NCBI RefSeq assembly: GCF_036345255.1
Contig: NZ_CP107783.1
Coordinates: 7,929,001-7,993,000 of the forward strand
DNA length: 64,000 nt
Direction of reading: 5' to 3'
Source of the DNA: Streptomyces sp. NBC_00569
Lineage (GTDB): Bacteria; Actinomycetota; Actinomycetes; Streptomycetales; Streptomycetaceae
The notes under the pieces are model-generated. The model was given only the letters and a program-made list of their open reading frames with translations, was not told the DNA's origin and ran no database searches. Of this stretch, positions 52,201 through 61,006 are shown one piece after another. Numbering within the stretch: the first letter of the stretch is position 1; each line of letters begins with the position of its first letter. The translations under genes were made by a program, and so were the position numbers.

Positions 52201-53568
52201 ATGAACCGACCCGAACCTCTGTCCCGCAGAACCCTGCTCACCGCCGCCGCGGCCACCGCGGGCGCAGCGGCGCTCGCCACGACCGCGGGTACCGCCGTCG
52301 CGGGAACCGGCGCACCGGCCCGCGCCCACGCGGCCCCGAGCCTGGTGGACAACCGCGCCTGGACCTCGCACTCGGACTGGCGCTCCGGTACGGCGGCCGG
52401 CACCCGCGCGGTCGCCGGGTCCCGCCCCGGCCTGACGCTCGCGACCCCCGAGGGCCGCACCGACTACACGGATCCGCACACGGGTAAGACCGCCACCTGG
52501 GAGTACGGCCGGTGGACCTCCCCGGCCCACCGCCTGTCGGTGCCCGCCACCGAGGTCATCGCCTCCTGGAACGCGCGCACCCCGGCCGGTACCTGGATCC
52601 AGATCGAACTCCAGGGCACGTACTCCGACGGCGCGGCGACGCCCTGGTACGTGATGGGTCGCTGGGCCGCCGGCGACCAGGACATCCGGCGGACCTCCGT
52701 CGACGACCAGTCGGACGGAAAGTCCAGCATCTGGACGGACACCTTCTCGATCGACGACGCGGCCTCGGGCCTGCGCCTCGTCTCCTACCGCCTGCGGCTC
52801 ACCCTGTACCGCGCGCCGGGCTCCAAGGACTCGCCCCTCGTGTGGCGGCTCGGGGCCATGGGCTCCGACGTCCCGGACCGCTTCTCGGTGCCTGCCTCGA
52901 CCCCGGGACTGGCCAAGGAACTGGCCGTTCCGCGCTTCTCGCAGAACGTCCACGCGGGCCAGTACCCCGAGTACGACAACGGCGGCGAGGCCTGGTGCAG
53001 CCCCACCTCCTCGCAGATGATCATCGAGTACTGGGGCCGCAAGCCCTCCGCGGACGACCTGTCCTGGGTCAACCCGGACTACGCGGACCCGGAGGTCTGC
53101 CACGCGGCCCGCTTCACGTACGACTACCAGTACGAGGGCTGCGGCAACTGGCCCTTCAATGCGGCCTACGCGGCGACGTACAAGGATCTTCAGGGAGTCG
53201 TCACGCGGCTCGGCTCGCTCAGCGATCTGGAGACGCTGATCGCGGCGGGGATCCCGGCCATAACGTCGCAGTCGTTCCTCAAGGAGGAACTGACGGGCGC
53301 GGGTTACGGGACGTCCGGACACCTGATGACGGTGATCGGCTTCACCGCGGACGGCGACGTGATCGCCAACGATCCGGCGTCGCCCAGTGACACGGCCGTG
53401 CGCCGCGTCTACAAGCGGTCGGAGTGGGAGAACATCTGGCTGAGGACGAAGCGGTACAACGCCACAGGCAAGGTCGTGTCCGGCACCGGCGGCGTCTGCT
53501 ACCTGTACTTCCCGGCCCACCCGACCTCGAAGCAGCGCCACGCGCTCGAGGCGGTCGGCGTCCGCTGA
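52201..53568 (+). CDS. Tat-exported C39-family peptidase-like protein
   Basis: 455 aa. The twin-arginine signal LSRRTLLTAAAATAGAAALA is at residues 7-26, with likely cleavage near AHA-AP. The first half (to about 240) is a beta-rich module seen in secreted actinobacterial proteins. The second half is a papain-like C39 fold: Cys in GGEAWCSPTSSQMIIEYWG, His in GTSGHLMTVIGF, then ANDPAS. It is not linked to an ABC exporter, so it is probably an extracellular peptidase or amidase rather than a bacteriocin processor. ATG 52201 follows GGGGGAG. A strong terminator is downstream. Confidence 0.88.
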   Translation: MNRPEPLSRRTLLTAAAATAGAAALATTAGTAVAGTGAPARAHAAPSLVDNRAWTSHSDWRSGTAAGTRAVAGSRPGLTLATPEGRTDYTDPHTGKTATWEYGRWTSPAHRLSVPATEVIASWNARTPAGTWIQIELQGTYSDGAATPWYVMGRWAAGDQDIRRTSVDDQSDGKSSIWTDTFSIDDAASGLRLVSYRLRLTLYRAPGSKDSPLVWRLGAMGSDVPDRFSVPASTPGLAKELAVPRFSQNVHAGQYPEYDNGGEAWCSPTSSQMIIEYWGRKPSADDLSWVNPDYADPEVCHAARFTYDYQYEGCGNWPFNAAYAATYKDLQGVVTRLGSLSDLETLIAAGIPAITSQSFLKEELTGAGYGTSGHLMTVIGFTADGDVIANDPASPSDTAVRRVYKRSEWENIWLRTKRYNATGKVVSGTGGVCYLYFPAHPTSKQRHALEAVGVR

Positions 53569-53576
53569 GGCACCCG

Positions 53577-53613
53577 CCGCGGCCCCTCCCGACGCGACCG
53601 GGAGGGGCCGCGG
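53577..53613 (+). terminator. Terminator after the C39-family gene
   Basis: Perfect 14-bp stem (53577-53590 and 53600-53613) with a 9-nt loop. Confidence 0.85.
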
Positions 53614-53853
53614 CATGTCCTCGACGGCCCCGTGAGCGGACCGGCTCGTGACCGGATCCTCGCCCCCCGTCCGGGCGGGCCCGGCATCGGTGCCGGCGGT
53701 GCTTCCCTCGCCGCTGTGTCACCGATGTGAGCCGCACGGCGGCGCAGGGTGGTTGTGCGTGACCAAGCTCTCGCCCGCAACCGGCCGCGGCGGTGGCATG
53801 GTGGACGGGTCAGTGGGGGGATGCCACTGCCGGACGACCTCAGCGAGATGCCC

Positions 53854-54000
53854 ATGACCGCGACCACCGTCACGAACCGCGCCGCCCGGACCCGCACCGG
53901 CGGTCCCAAGGACAACGGCCCCAAGATCCTCGAGCACATCCTCGGCTGGACGTTCGTCGTGGTCCTCGCCATGTTCGTCACGCAGGCCGGCCTGATGTGA
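53854..54000 (+). CDS. Small membrane protein (SCO1431 family)
   Basis: 48 aa: a polar N-terminus (MTATTVTNRAARTRTGGPKD), then KILEHILGW and one membrane helix TFVVVLAMFVTQAGLM that ends the protein. ATG 53854 is preferred; a longer frame from 53749 lacks ribosome-binding signals. Such single-helix proteins are conserved in Streptomyces under the SCO1431 family name, with no known role. It sits alone between two secreted-hydrolase genes. The 233 bp to the chitinase stop show only a hairpin and a doubtful minus-strand frame. Confidence 0.75.
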   Translation: MTATTVTNRAARTRTGGPKDNGPKILEHILGWTFVVVLAMFVTQAGLM

Positions 54001-54183
54001 CCCGGTTCTCCCCGGCGCCGCGCTCGACGCGCCGGCGCCGGCCCGGGAGCCCCACGAGCCCGTAGAGCCACCGCAGGGGAGAGCACCGGGGTGGCAGGGC
54101 GAGCACCGCGTACAGGGGCAGCCCGGCCCAGGCGCCGACCGGCCCACCGGTCCGGCGCCCGCGAGATCCCGACACGACGCGAA

Positions 54184-54214
54184 GGGGCGGGGGACGCCGC
54201 GCATCCCCCGCCCC
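54184..54214 (-). terminator. Terminator after the chitinase gene
   Basis: GGGGCGGGGGA (54184-54194) pairs with TCCCCCGCCCC (54204-54214), 9-nt loop, 20 bp past the chitinase stop. Confidence 0.8.
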
Positions 54215-54233
54215 AAGTGCCGTGCCCGAGCGG

Positions 54234-55475
<1,242 letters not shown>

Positions 55476-55591
55476 CGTGTCTCCTCGTGGGGGAGGGGAG
55501 CGTGGGGGGATTTGCTGTGGACCTCGTGGGCGTCGTCACGCGCATGCGTGCCATGCATCTTTGGCATGAACGCGTTAAGACGTTGCAGGGA

Positions 55592-55633
55592 ACCTTAGGA
55601 GGACTAGACCAGTGGGGTCAATGGTGCGGACCA
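55592..55633 (-). promoter_or_regulatory. Chitinase promoter with direct repeats and DasR-like site
   Basis: On the minus strand: -35 TTGACC (55621-55616), 18-nt spacer, -10 TAAGGT (55597-55592). The 16-mer at 55598-55613 (plus: GGAGGACTAGACCAGT) matches 13 of 16 positions of the DasR dre consensus and fills the spacer. Two 12-bp direct copies, TGGTCCGCACCA (from 55633) and TGGTCTAGTCCT (from 55611), are 22 bp apart and flank the -35, as in known Streptomyces chitinase promoters. N-acetylglucosamine-dependent control is expected. Confidence 0.7.
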
Positions 55634-55931
55634 ATACGCCCGGGGCTCGGCGAGCTTCGGTTCCGGCGGGCAAGGGCTTCGGGGCGGGGTTCCTGCGGCT
55701 CCCCGTGGGGGCTCCGGGCCGCCTCTCCGTCGTCTTTTCGGTATCTTTGAAGTAAGCGGTCGTTAACTGGTGACTGGCCGCCGTCGAACAGGCATACTCA
55801 ACGGGCCGCAGCCGCTGGTCAGCACCCGTCCGAGACCCGGAGGGGAGCCCTCGGCGGCGGCTCGAGAACGGCGCCGCCGCACCACCCCGCGCGCGACCGC
55901 CGCAGCGCCCGACAGGGAGGAGAGCGTCGAT
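55634..55931. other. Upstream region of the acyl-CoA dehydrogenase gene
   Basis: 298 bp without a supported gene. AGTAAGCGGTCGTTAACT (55751-55768) is an imperfect dyad with AT-rich ends, of the kind bound by TetR-type regulators. GGGAGGAG precedes the ATG at 55932. No regulator gene is adjacent. Confidence 0.35.
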
Positions 55932-57104
55932 ATGCCCGACCGCGCCCCGCAGCCGGTGGACCGTCAACTGCCCACGGACGAGGCCCGGGATCTGTTCTCG
56001 CTCGTACGTGAGCTCGTGCATCGCGAGATCGCCCCGAGCGCGGCCGAGGAGGAGGACGCCGGACGCTTCCCGCGCGAGACGTTCTCACTGCTCTCCGAGT
56101 CGGGTCTGCTCGGCCTCCCCTACGACTCCGACTTCGGCGGCGGCGACCAGCCGTACGAGGTCTACCTCCAGGTGCTGGAGGAGCTCGCCGCGGCCCGGCT
56201 CACCGTCGGCCTCGGCGTCAGCGTTCACTCGCTGGCCTGCCACGCACTGGCCAATTTCGGCACCAAGGAGCAGCGGACCGAGCATCTGCCCGCCATGCTC
56301 GGCGGCGGCCTGCTCGGCGCGTACTGCCTCTCCGAGCCGTCCTCGGGATCGGACGCCGCGTCCCTGCGGACCAAGGCGGTCCGCGAAGGCGACCACTGGG
56401 TGATCACCGGCACCAAGGCGTGGATCACGCACGGCGGTGTCGCCGACTTCTACACCGTCCTGGCGCGCACCGGCGGGGAGGGGGCGCGTGGCATCACCGC
56501 GTTCCTGGTCCCGGGTGACGCCGAGGGGCTGAGCGCGGCTGCGCCCGAGAAGAAGATGGGGATGAAGGGCTCGCCCACGGCGCAGGTCCACTTCGACGGG
56601 GTGCGTGTGAGTGACGCGCGCCGGATCGGCGACGAGGGGCAGGGCTTCGCGATCGCGCTTTCCGCCCTCGATTCGGGGCGGCTCGGCATCGCCGCCTGCG
56701 CGATCGGCGTGGCCCAGGCGGCCCTCGACGAGGCCGTCTCCTACGCCACGGAGCGCGAGCAGTTCGGGCGTCCCGTCGCCGACTTCCAGGGCCTGCGCTT
56801 CATGCTCGCCGACATGGCCACCCAGATCGAGGCCGGCCGCGCTCTCTACCTGACGGCGGCGCGCCTGCGCGACGCGGGCCGGCCCTTCTCCAAGCAGGCG
56901 GCCATGGCCAAGCTGATGTGCACGGACACGGCGATGAAGGTCACCACGGACGCCGTCCAGGTGCTCGGGGGATACGGCTACACGGCCGACTTCCCGGCCG
57001 AGCGCTATATGCGCGAGGCCAAGGTGCTCCAGATCGTGGAGGGCACCAATCAGATCCAGCGCATGGTCATCGCGCGGCACCTGGCCGGTCCCGAAAGCCG
57101 CTGA
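55932..57104 (+). CDS. Acyl-CoA dehydrogenase
   Basis: 390-aa FAD enzyme. AYCLSEPSSGSDAASLRTKA and WITHGGVADFYTVLAR are the flavin/substrate signatures, KKMGMKGSPTAQVHFDGVRV the middle-domain edge, and QVLGGYGYTADFPAERYMRE the C-terminal helix signature. The catalytic base Glu is in VLQIVEGTNQIQRMV. It is most like short-chain/butyryl types. ATG 55932 has GGGAGGAG upstream. The following lipocalin-like and phosphotransferase genes suggest a lipid-related role. Its 3' end overlaps a small convergent gene by 38 bp. Confidence 0.94.
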   Translation: MPDRAPQPVDRQLPTDEARDLFSLVRELVHREIAPSAAEEEDAGRFPRETFSLLSESGLLGLPYDSDFGGGDQPYEVYLQVLEELAAARLTVGLGVSVHSLACHALANFGTKEQRTEHLPAMLGGGLLGAYCLSEPSSGSDAASLRTKAVREGDHWVITGTKAWITHGGVADFYTVLARTGGEGARGITAFLVPGDAEGLSAAAPEKKMGMKGSPTAQVHFDGVRVSDARRIGDEGQGFAIALSALDSGRLGIAACAIGVAQAALDEAVSYATEREQFGRPVADFQGLRFMLADMATQIEAGRALYLTAARLRDAGRPFSKQAAMAKLMCTDTAMKVTTDAVQVLGGYGYTADFPAERYMREAKVLQIVEGTNQIQRMVIARHLAGPESR

Positions 57105-57327
57105 ACTGCCCGGTTCTGACCGGGGACGCCACCAGCCGGGCCCACTCCGGATCGTGGCGTCCCGGCAGGGTCTTGCCGCGGTCGGCCCAGTGGCTGACCA
57201 GGGCGCGGTAGATCGGCGGGTCCTGGGGCGCGGGGCGCTCCGGGGGCGGCGGCTGCGGAACCGATTCTGCGGTGGTGGGGACCAGGAGGCGCCGGCGACG
57301 GCCGGTGGCGGTCTGCGTAAGGGTCAT
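57067..57327 (-). CDS. Small conserved-type hypothetical protein
   Basis: 86 aa beginning MTLTQTATGRRRRLLVPTTA, then a Pro-rich stretch and a compact part (IYRALVSHWADRGKTLPGRH, DPEWARLVASPV). Third-position G/C is high in this frame up to the overlap with the acyl-CoA dehydrogenase end. No domain is recognised. The RRRRLLVPTT and DPEWARL pieces look like a small Streptomyces family. No clear Shine-Dalgarno at ATG 57327. Confidence 0.55.
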   Translation of the reverse strand: MTLTQTATGRRRRLLVPTTAESVPQPPPPERPAPQDPPIYRALVSHWADRGKTLPGRHDPEWARLVASPVRTGQFSGFRDRPGAAR

Positions 57328-57572
57328 GCCCGGGCCAACGCGCCCGCGCCGGGCAGGTCACCCTTCGGGGCATGGGGGCGTGCGTTCTAGGGCCCCCGTT
57401 CGGACCGGGCCGATCACCGGCCCCGCGGGCCCGGCCTGATCCGGCCGTCGCCGCATCCGGGTCGGCGCACGCATCTGGCTCCGGCGGCTCAGCTGACGTA
57501 CCGTCAACTCCGCCGCCGGGGGCCGCACCCCTCCGGGCGACGTCAACCGCCGTACGCCCTGGGAGGAAACGC

Positions 57573-58697
57573 GTGGCAGACGACCGCCCCGTCGCACTCG
57601 ACGAATACCCGGTCCATCAGGTCCCGCTGTCCATGAAGCACGTCGCGACCGGTGACCGCAACGCCTACGACCGGTGCATCTTCCACCTTGTCGACCCCAC
57701 CGGGGAGTTCCTGCTCATCCTCGGCCTCGGCGTCTACCCGAACCTCGGCGTCATCGACGCGTACGCGACCCTGCGCGTCGGCGACACCCTCCACGCGGTC
57801 CGCGCCTCCGACGCCCTGCGCGACGACACCCGCATGGAACTCGCCGTCGGACCGCTCCGGATCCAGGTGGAACGTCCCCTGAAGGACTTCACCCTGACCT
57901 GCGCGGCTGACCCGGCCGACCCCGACGGACTCTCGTACGAGATCAACTGGTCGGCGGCCTTCCCGGCCCTCTGGGAGCCCCATCACACGCAGCGCCGCGG
58001 CGGCCGCCTCACCCTTGAGGGCAGGCGCTTCGTGCAGGCCGGACGCTGTGACGGCCGGCTCCGCATCGGCGGGCGCGAGGTCTCCCTCGACGGCTGGACC
58101 GGCACCCGCGACCGCAGTTGGGGCGTGCGCCCGGTCCCCGGCGAGGAGGGCGGCCGGCTCGCAGAGGAGAACAGGACCGAGGGCTTCCACTGGATCTGGT
58201 CACCGGTCCGCTTCGACGACCGCTTCCTGATGGTGATCGTCCAGGAGGACGCGGACGGCTACCGCACCCTCAACGACGCCACCCTCGTCCGCGACGGCCA
58301 CCCGGACCTCCAACTCGGCTGGCCCCAGGCCGACATCGCCTACCGGACCGGCACCCGCCACCCCGAGAGCGCCGTCGTCCACCTCACCGACCCGCTCTCC
58401 CGCAAACCCCTGGAAATCGGCGTCGAGATCCTCGCCTCGTCCCCGCTCGCCGTCGGCGCCGGCTACCCGCCCGCGGACGACTGGCAGCACGGCACCTGGC
58501 GCGGCCGCGACTGGACCGACCGCCGCAGCTACGACCTCTCCGACCCGGCCGCCCACCCACTGGCCGCCTACGGGGTCATCGACCACGCGGCGCGCTTCAC
58601 CCTGGACGGCCAGGTCGGCCACGGCATCTTCGAGCACGGCAGTTTCGGCAGGCACGACCCGAGCGGCTTCACCGGCTACGACTCCGTGGCGCCCTGA
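57573..58697 (+). CDS. Lipocalin-like (CrtC/AttH-type) protein of unknown function
   Basis: 374 aa from GTG 57573 (GGAGG 8 nt upstream), no signal peptide. Two beta-rich halves: FILDPT-like HLVDPTGEFLLILGLGVYPN, GRCDGRLRIGGREVSLDGWT followed by GTRDRSWGVRP, and FHWIWSPVRFDDRFLMVIVQ. GxRDxSWG is seen in CrtC/AttH-like lipocalin proteins and in DUF7064-type domains. The partner phosphotransferase starts 12 bp downstream. A role in modifying or carrying a lipid is inferred from fold and neighbours only. Confidence 0.7.
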   Translation: MADDRPVALDEYPVHQVPLSMKHVATGDRNAYDRCIFHLVDPTGEFLLILGLGVYPNLGVIDAYATLRVGDTLHAVRASDALRDDTRMELAVGPLRIQVERPLKDFTLTCAADPADPDGLSYEINWSAAFPALWEPHHTQRRGGRLTLEGRRFVQAGRCDGRLRIGGREVSLDGWTGTRDRSWGVRPVPGEEGGRLAEENRTEGFHWIWSPVRFDDRFLMVIVQEDADGYRTLNDATLVRDGHPDLQLGWPQADIAYRTGTRHPESAVVHLTDPLSRKPLEIGVEILASSPLAVGAGYPPADDWQHGTWRGRDWTDRRSYDLSDPAAHPLAAYGVIDHAARFTLDGQVGHGIFEHGSFGRHDPSGFTGYDSVAP

Positions 58698-58709
58698 AAG
58701 GAGCCTGCG

Positions 58710-59804
58710 ATGGCGACAGTACCCAGACCGCGCACCAGCACCCGCGACCCGGAGGAGGTGGCCCGGAAGCTCACCTCGTGGCTGGCCGTCCGTCTACCGG
58801 GCGCCAAAGCGGCGAACGTGAGTGTGCCCGAGTCCAACGGCATGTCCAGCGAGACCCTGCTCTTCGACATCGAACACCCCGAACCCCCGGTCCGGGCCTG
58901 CGCGTTGAGGCTCGCCGCCGACCCGTCCGCGTACACGATCTTCCCCGACTACGACATGCCGCGGCAGTACCGCACGATGCGGCTCGCCGCCGAGCGCACC
59001 GGGCTGCCGGTGCCGCGGGTTCTGTGGCTCGAGGAGGATCCCGGGCCCCTGGGTGCCCCGTTCTTCGTGATGGAGCGCGTCGAGGGCCGCGTGCCGCCGG
59101 ACGTCATGCCGTACACGTACGAAGGCAACTGGCTGCATTCCGCGACGGACGCCGAGCGCGCGCGGCTCCAGGACGCGACCGTGGGCCTCATCGCCCGCCT
59201 GCACGACGGAGTCCCGGCGTCCGAGGCCGAGTTCCTCGCCGCACCCGGCCAGGGCAGCGCTCTGCGCCGCCACGTCGAGGCCCAACGCGCCTACTACGCC
59301 TGGGTGGTGGACGGGCTGCCGCCCTCACCGCTCATCGAGAGCGCCTTCGAACGGCTGGCCGAACTCTGGCCCGCCGACGAGGGCGACCCCGTCCTCAACT
59401 GGGGCGACGCCCGCATCGGGAACATCATCTACGACGGCTTCGAACCGGCCGCCGTGCTCGACTGGGAAATGGCGGCCCTGGCCCCGCGTGAGGTCGACCT
59501 CGGCTGGACCGTGTACCTGCACCGCTTCTTCCAGGACCTGACCGAGAGCTTCGGCCAGGCCGGCCTGCCGGGCTTCCTGCGCCGCGCGGACATCGAGCGG
59601 CGCTACGCCCAACTCACCGGCCACACACCGCGCGACATGGACTTCTACACCCTGTATGCCGCGCTGCGCCACGCCGTCGTGATGCTGCGCGTCGCCTACC
59701 GGCAGGTGTACTTCAAAGAGGTGGCCGTGCCGGACGATCCGGACACACTGATCCTGCATCACGCCAGTCTGCGGGCCATGATGCAGGACAGTTACTGGAG
59801 TTGA
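58710..59804 (+). CDS. Aminoglycoside-phosphotransferase-fold kinase (ACAD10/11-like)
   Basis: 364 aa. The kinase-like fold has the catalytic NWGDARIGNIIYDG (usual HGD replaced by W-G-D) and AVLDWEMAALAPREVDLGW (DWE in place of the metal-binding DFD). FFVMERVEGRVPPDVMPYTY and SSETLLFDIE lie in the N-lobe. Bacterial homologues next to acyl-CoA dehydrogenases, and human ACAD10/11, phosphorylate 4-hydroxyacyl-CoAs for degradation. That activity is a reasonable guess here rather than drug resistance. AAGGAG precedes ATG 58710. Confidence 0.82.
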   Translation: MATVPRPRTSTRDPEEVARKLTSWLAVRLPGAKAANVSVPESNGMSSETLLFDIEHPEPPVRACALRLAADPSAYTIFPDYDMPRQYRTMRLAAERTGLPVPRVLWLEEDPGPLGAPFFVMERVEGRVPPDVMPYTYEGNWLHSATDAERARLQDATVGLIARLHDGVPASEAEFLAAPGQGSALRRHVEAQRAYYAWVVDGLPPSPLIESAFERLAELWPADEGDPVLNWGDARIGNIIYDGFEPAAVLDWEMAALAPREVDLGWTVYLHRFFQDLTESFGQAGLPGFLRRADIERRYAQLTGHTPRDMDFYTLYAALRHAVVMLRVAYRQVYFKEVAVPDDPDTLILHHASLRAMMQDSYWS

Positions 59805-59811
59805 GGCGTCG

Positions 59812-60252
59812 TCAGGCGGCCGTGCGGCGTACCTGCTCGGGGATGCGCAGCGGGCGCGACCCCGGGCCGGCCACGTGCGAGAAGGGCTGCATCCGCCAGT
59901 CGAGCCCCTGAGGGAGCGTCAACAAGAGCGCGGCGTCCTGCTCCTGAGCCCCCGTCGAGTCGTCGGCGGGCCGGGCGTCGGCCGCCGCGCGGCCCGTACC
60001 GGCACAGACCGTGAGACCGAACGGGTTCCACGGCGAGGCGCACAGCGCGTGCTCGGGCAGCACATCCTCGTCGGCGAGCAGCGCGATCGGCTGCGCGCAG
60101 TCCGGGCAGAAGACCCGGTACATCTCGAAGGTGTCGTACGCGTCGAACGCGTCGGTTCCGGTGTCCTCCGGTTCGACACCCTCCGGCTCGGGCTCGATCG
60201 CCGGCTGCTGCCGACTACGGGCAGGACGACCGGGACGCTTCACATTCTGCAT
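59812..60252 (-). CDS. Zinc-ribbon-like hypothetical protein
   Basis: 146 aa. An acidic N-terminal segment (PEPEGVEPEDTGTDAFDAYD) precedes YRVFCPDCAQPIALLADEDV and a later HALC. CPxC plus His/Cys could bind one zinc. The C-terminus is Pro/Arg-rich. ATG 60252 follows GGGAGAG; the frame to 60354 has no better start. The function is unknown. It ends 7 bp from the convergent phosphotransferase gene and shares its upstream region with an Lrp regulator. Confidence 0.7.
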   Translation of the reverse strand: MQNVKRPGRPARSRQQPAIEPEPEGVEPEDTGTDAFDAYDTFEMYRVFCPDCAQPIALLADEDVLPEHALCASPWNPFGLTVCAGTGRAAADARPADDSTGAQEQDAALLLTLPQGLDWRMQPFSHVAGPGSRPLRIPEQVRRTAA

Positions 60253-60410
60253 GGGACTCTCCCCCTCGGGTGGGCCGACAAGGCGCTGCGGCCTCGACCA
60301 CAGCAAGCACTTCCCGTCCCGTCGTGGGGGTAATCGTGGCACGCGCCTGGACACGGTTCGACAGGTGTGGTCTTCGTCACATGGTGATTGCGGATGCCGG
60401 GCGGCAGGTA

Positions 60411-60475
60411 GGCGTATCCGCCCCCATGGTGGGCTCGGGTATCCGTGGGGATCACTCGGGTATCCGCGGGGATCA
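60411..60475 (+). repeat. 21-bp tandem repeat upstream of the Lrp gene
   Basis: Two copies of a 21-bp unit, 60434-60454 and 60455-60475, differ at one base; the core is CGGGTATCCGTGGGGATCA. A degenerate earlier copy has GCGTATCCG near 60412-60420. TATCCG begins at 60415, 60440 and 60461. Each unit contains the dyad ATCC-N4-GGAT. The period of two helix turns suits an Lrp-type operator. Confidence 0.75.
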
Positions 60476-60497
60476 AGCGCACTGTAGGTTCTGCGCC

Positions 60498-60938
60498 ATG
60501 GAGGAGCTCGACCGACAGATCGTGCAGCTGCTCGTCAAGGACGGGCGGATGAGCTACACCGACCTGGGCAAGGCCACCGGCCTGTCCACGTCCGCGGTGC
60601 ACCAGCGCGTGCGCCGCCTCGAACAGCGTGGCGTCATCCGGGGCTATGCCGCGGTTGTCGACCCCGAGGCGGTCGGCCTGTCGCTCACCGCCTTCATCTC
60701 GGTGAAACCGTTCGACCCCAGCGCCCCCGACGACATCGCGGAACGCCTGGCCGGCGTGCCCGAGATCGAGGCCTGCCACAGCGTCGCCGGCGACGAGAAC
60801 TACATCCTCAAGGTCCGTGTGGAGACCCCGCACGACCTGGAGAACCTGCTCGCGCGGGTGCGCTCCCTCGCCGGTGTCTCCACCCGCACGACCGTGGTCC
60901 TCTCCACCCCGTACGAGGCACGGCCGCCCCGCGTCTGA
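60498..60938 (+). CDS. Lrp/AsnC-family regulator
   Basis: 146 aa. Winged helix: ELDRQIVQLLVKDGRMSYTD, GLSTSAVHQRVRRLEQRG. RAM domain: VVDPEAVGLSLTAFISVKPF, HSVAGDENYILKVRVETPHD. It is closest in look to Streptomyces/Mycobacterium LrpA-type regulators of amino acid response. The tandem 21-bp repeats end 22 bp before the ATG and are the likely autoregulatory site. The amidohydrolase 68 bp downstream may be a target or operon partner. Confidence 0.92.
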   Translation: MEELDRQIVQLLVKDGRMSYTDLGKATGLSTSAVHQRVRRLEQRGVIRGYAAVVDPEAVGLSLTAFISVKPFDPSAPDDIAERLAGVPEIEACHSVAGDENYILKVRVETPHDLENLLARVRSLAGVSTRTTVVLSTPYEARPPRV

Positions 60939-61006
60939 CCGGCACGGGTCCGACCGCTGAGGCCCCCGGGTGCGGCCCTGGGGCACAAACGCGGGAAACT
61001 GTCCCC

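Noticed and set aside
53978..54175. 65-codon minus-strand frame with a hydrophobic stretch (LPLYAVLALPPRCSPLRWLY)
   Set aside because: Third-position G/C is high, but it lacks a Shine-Dalgarno, overlaps the small membrane protein gene, and matches nothing I recognise; left uncalled but could be a gene remnant.
58710..59804. Aminoglycoside resistance gene
   Set aside because: The catalytic loop is WGD with DWE instead of HGD/DFD, and the neighbours are lipid-type genes; resistance is not supported.
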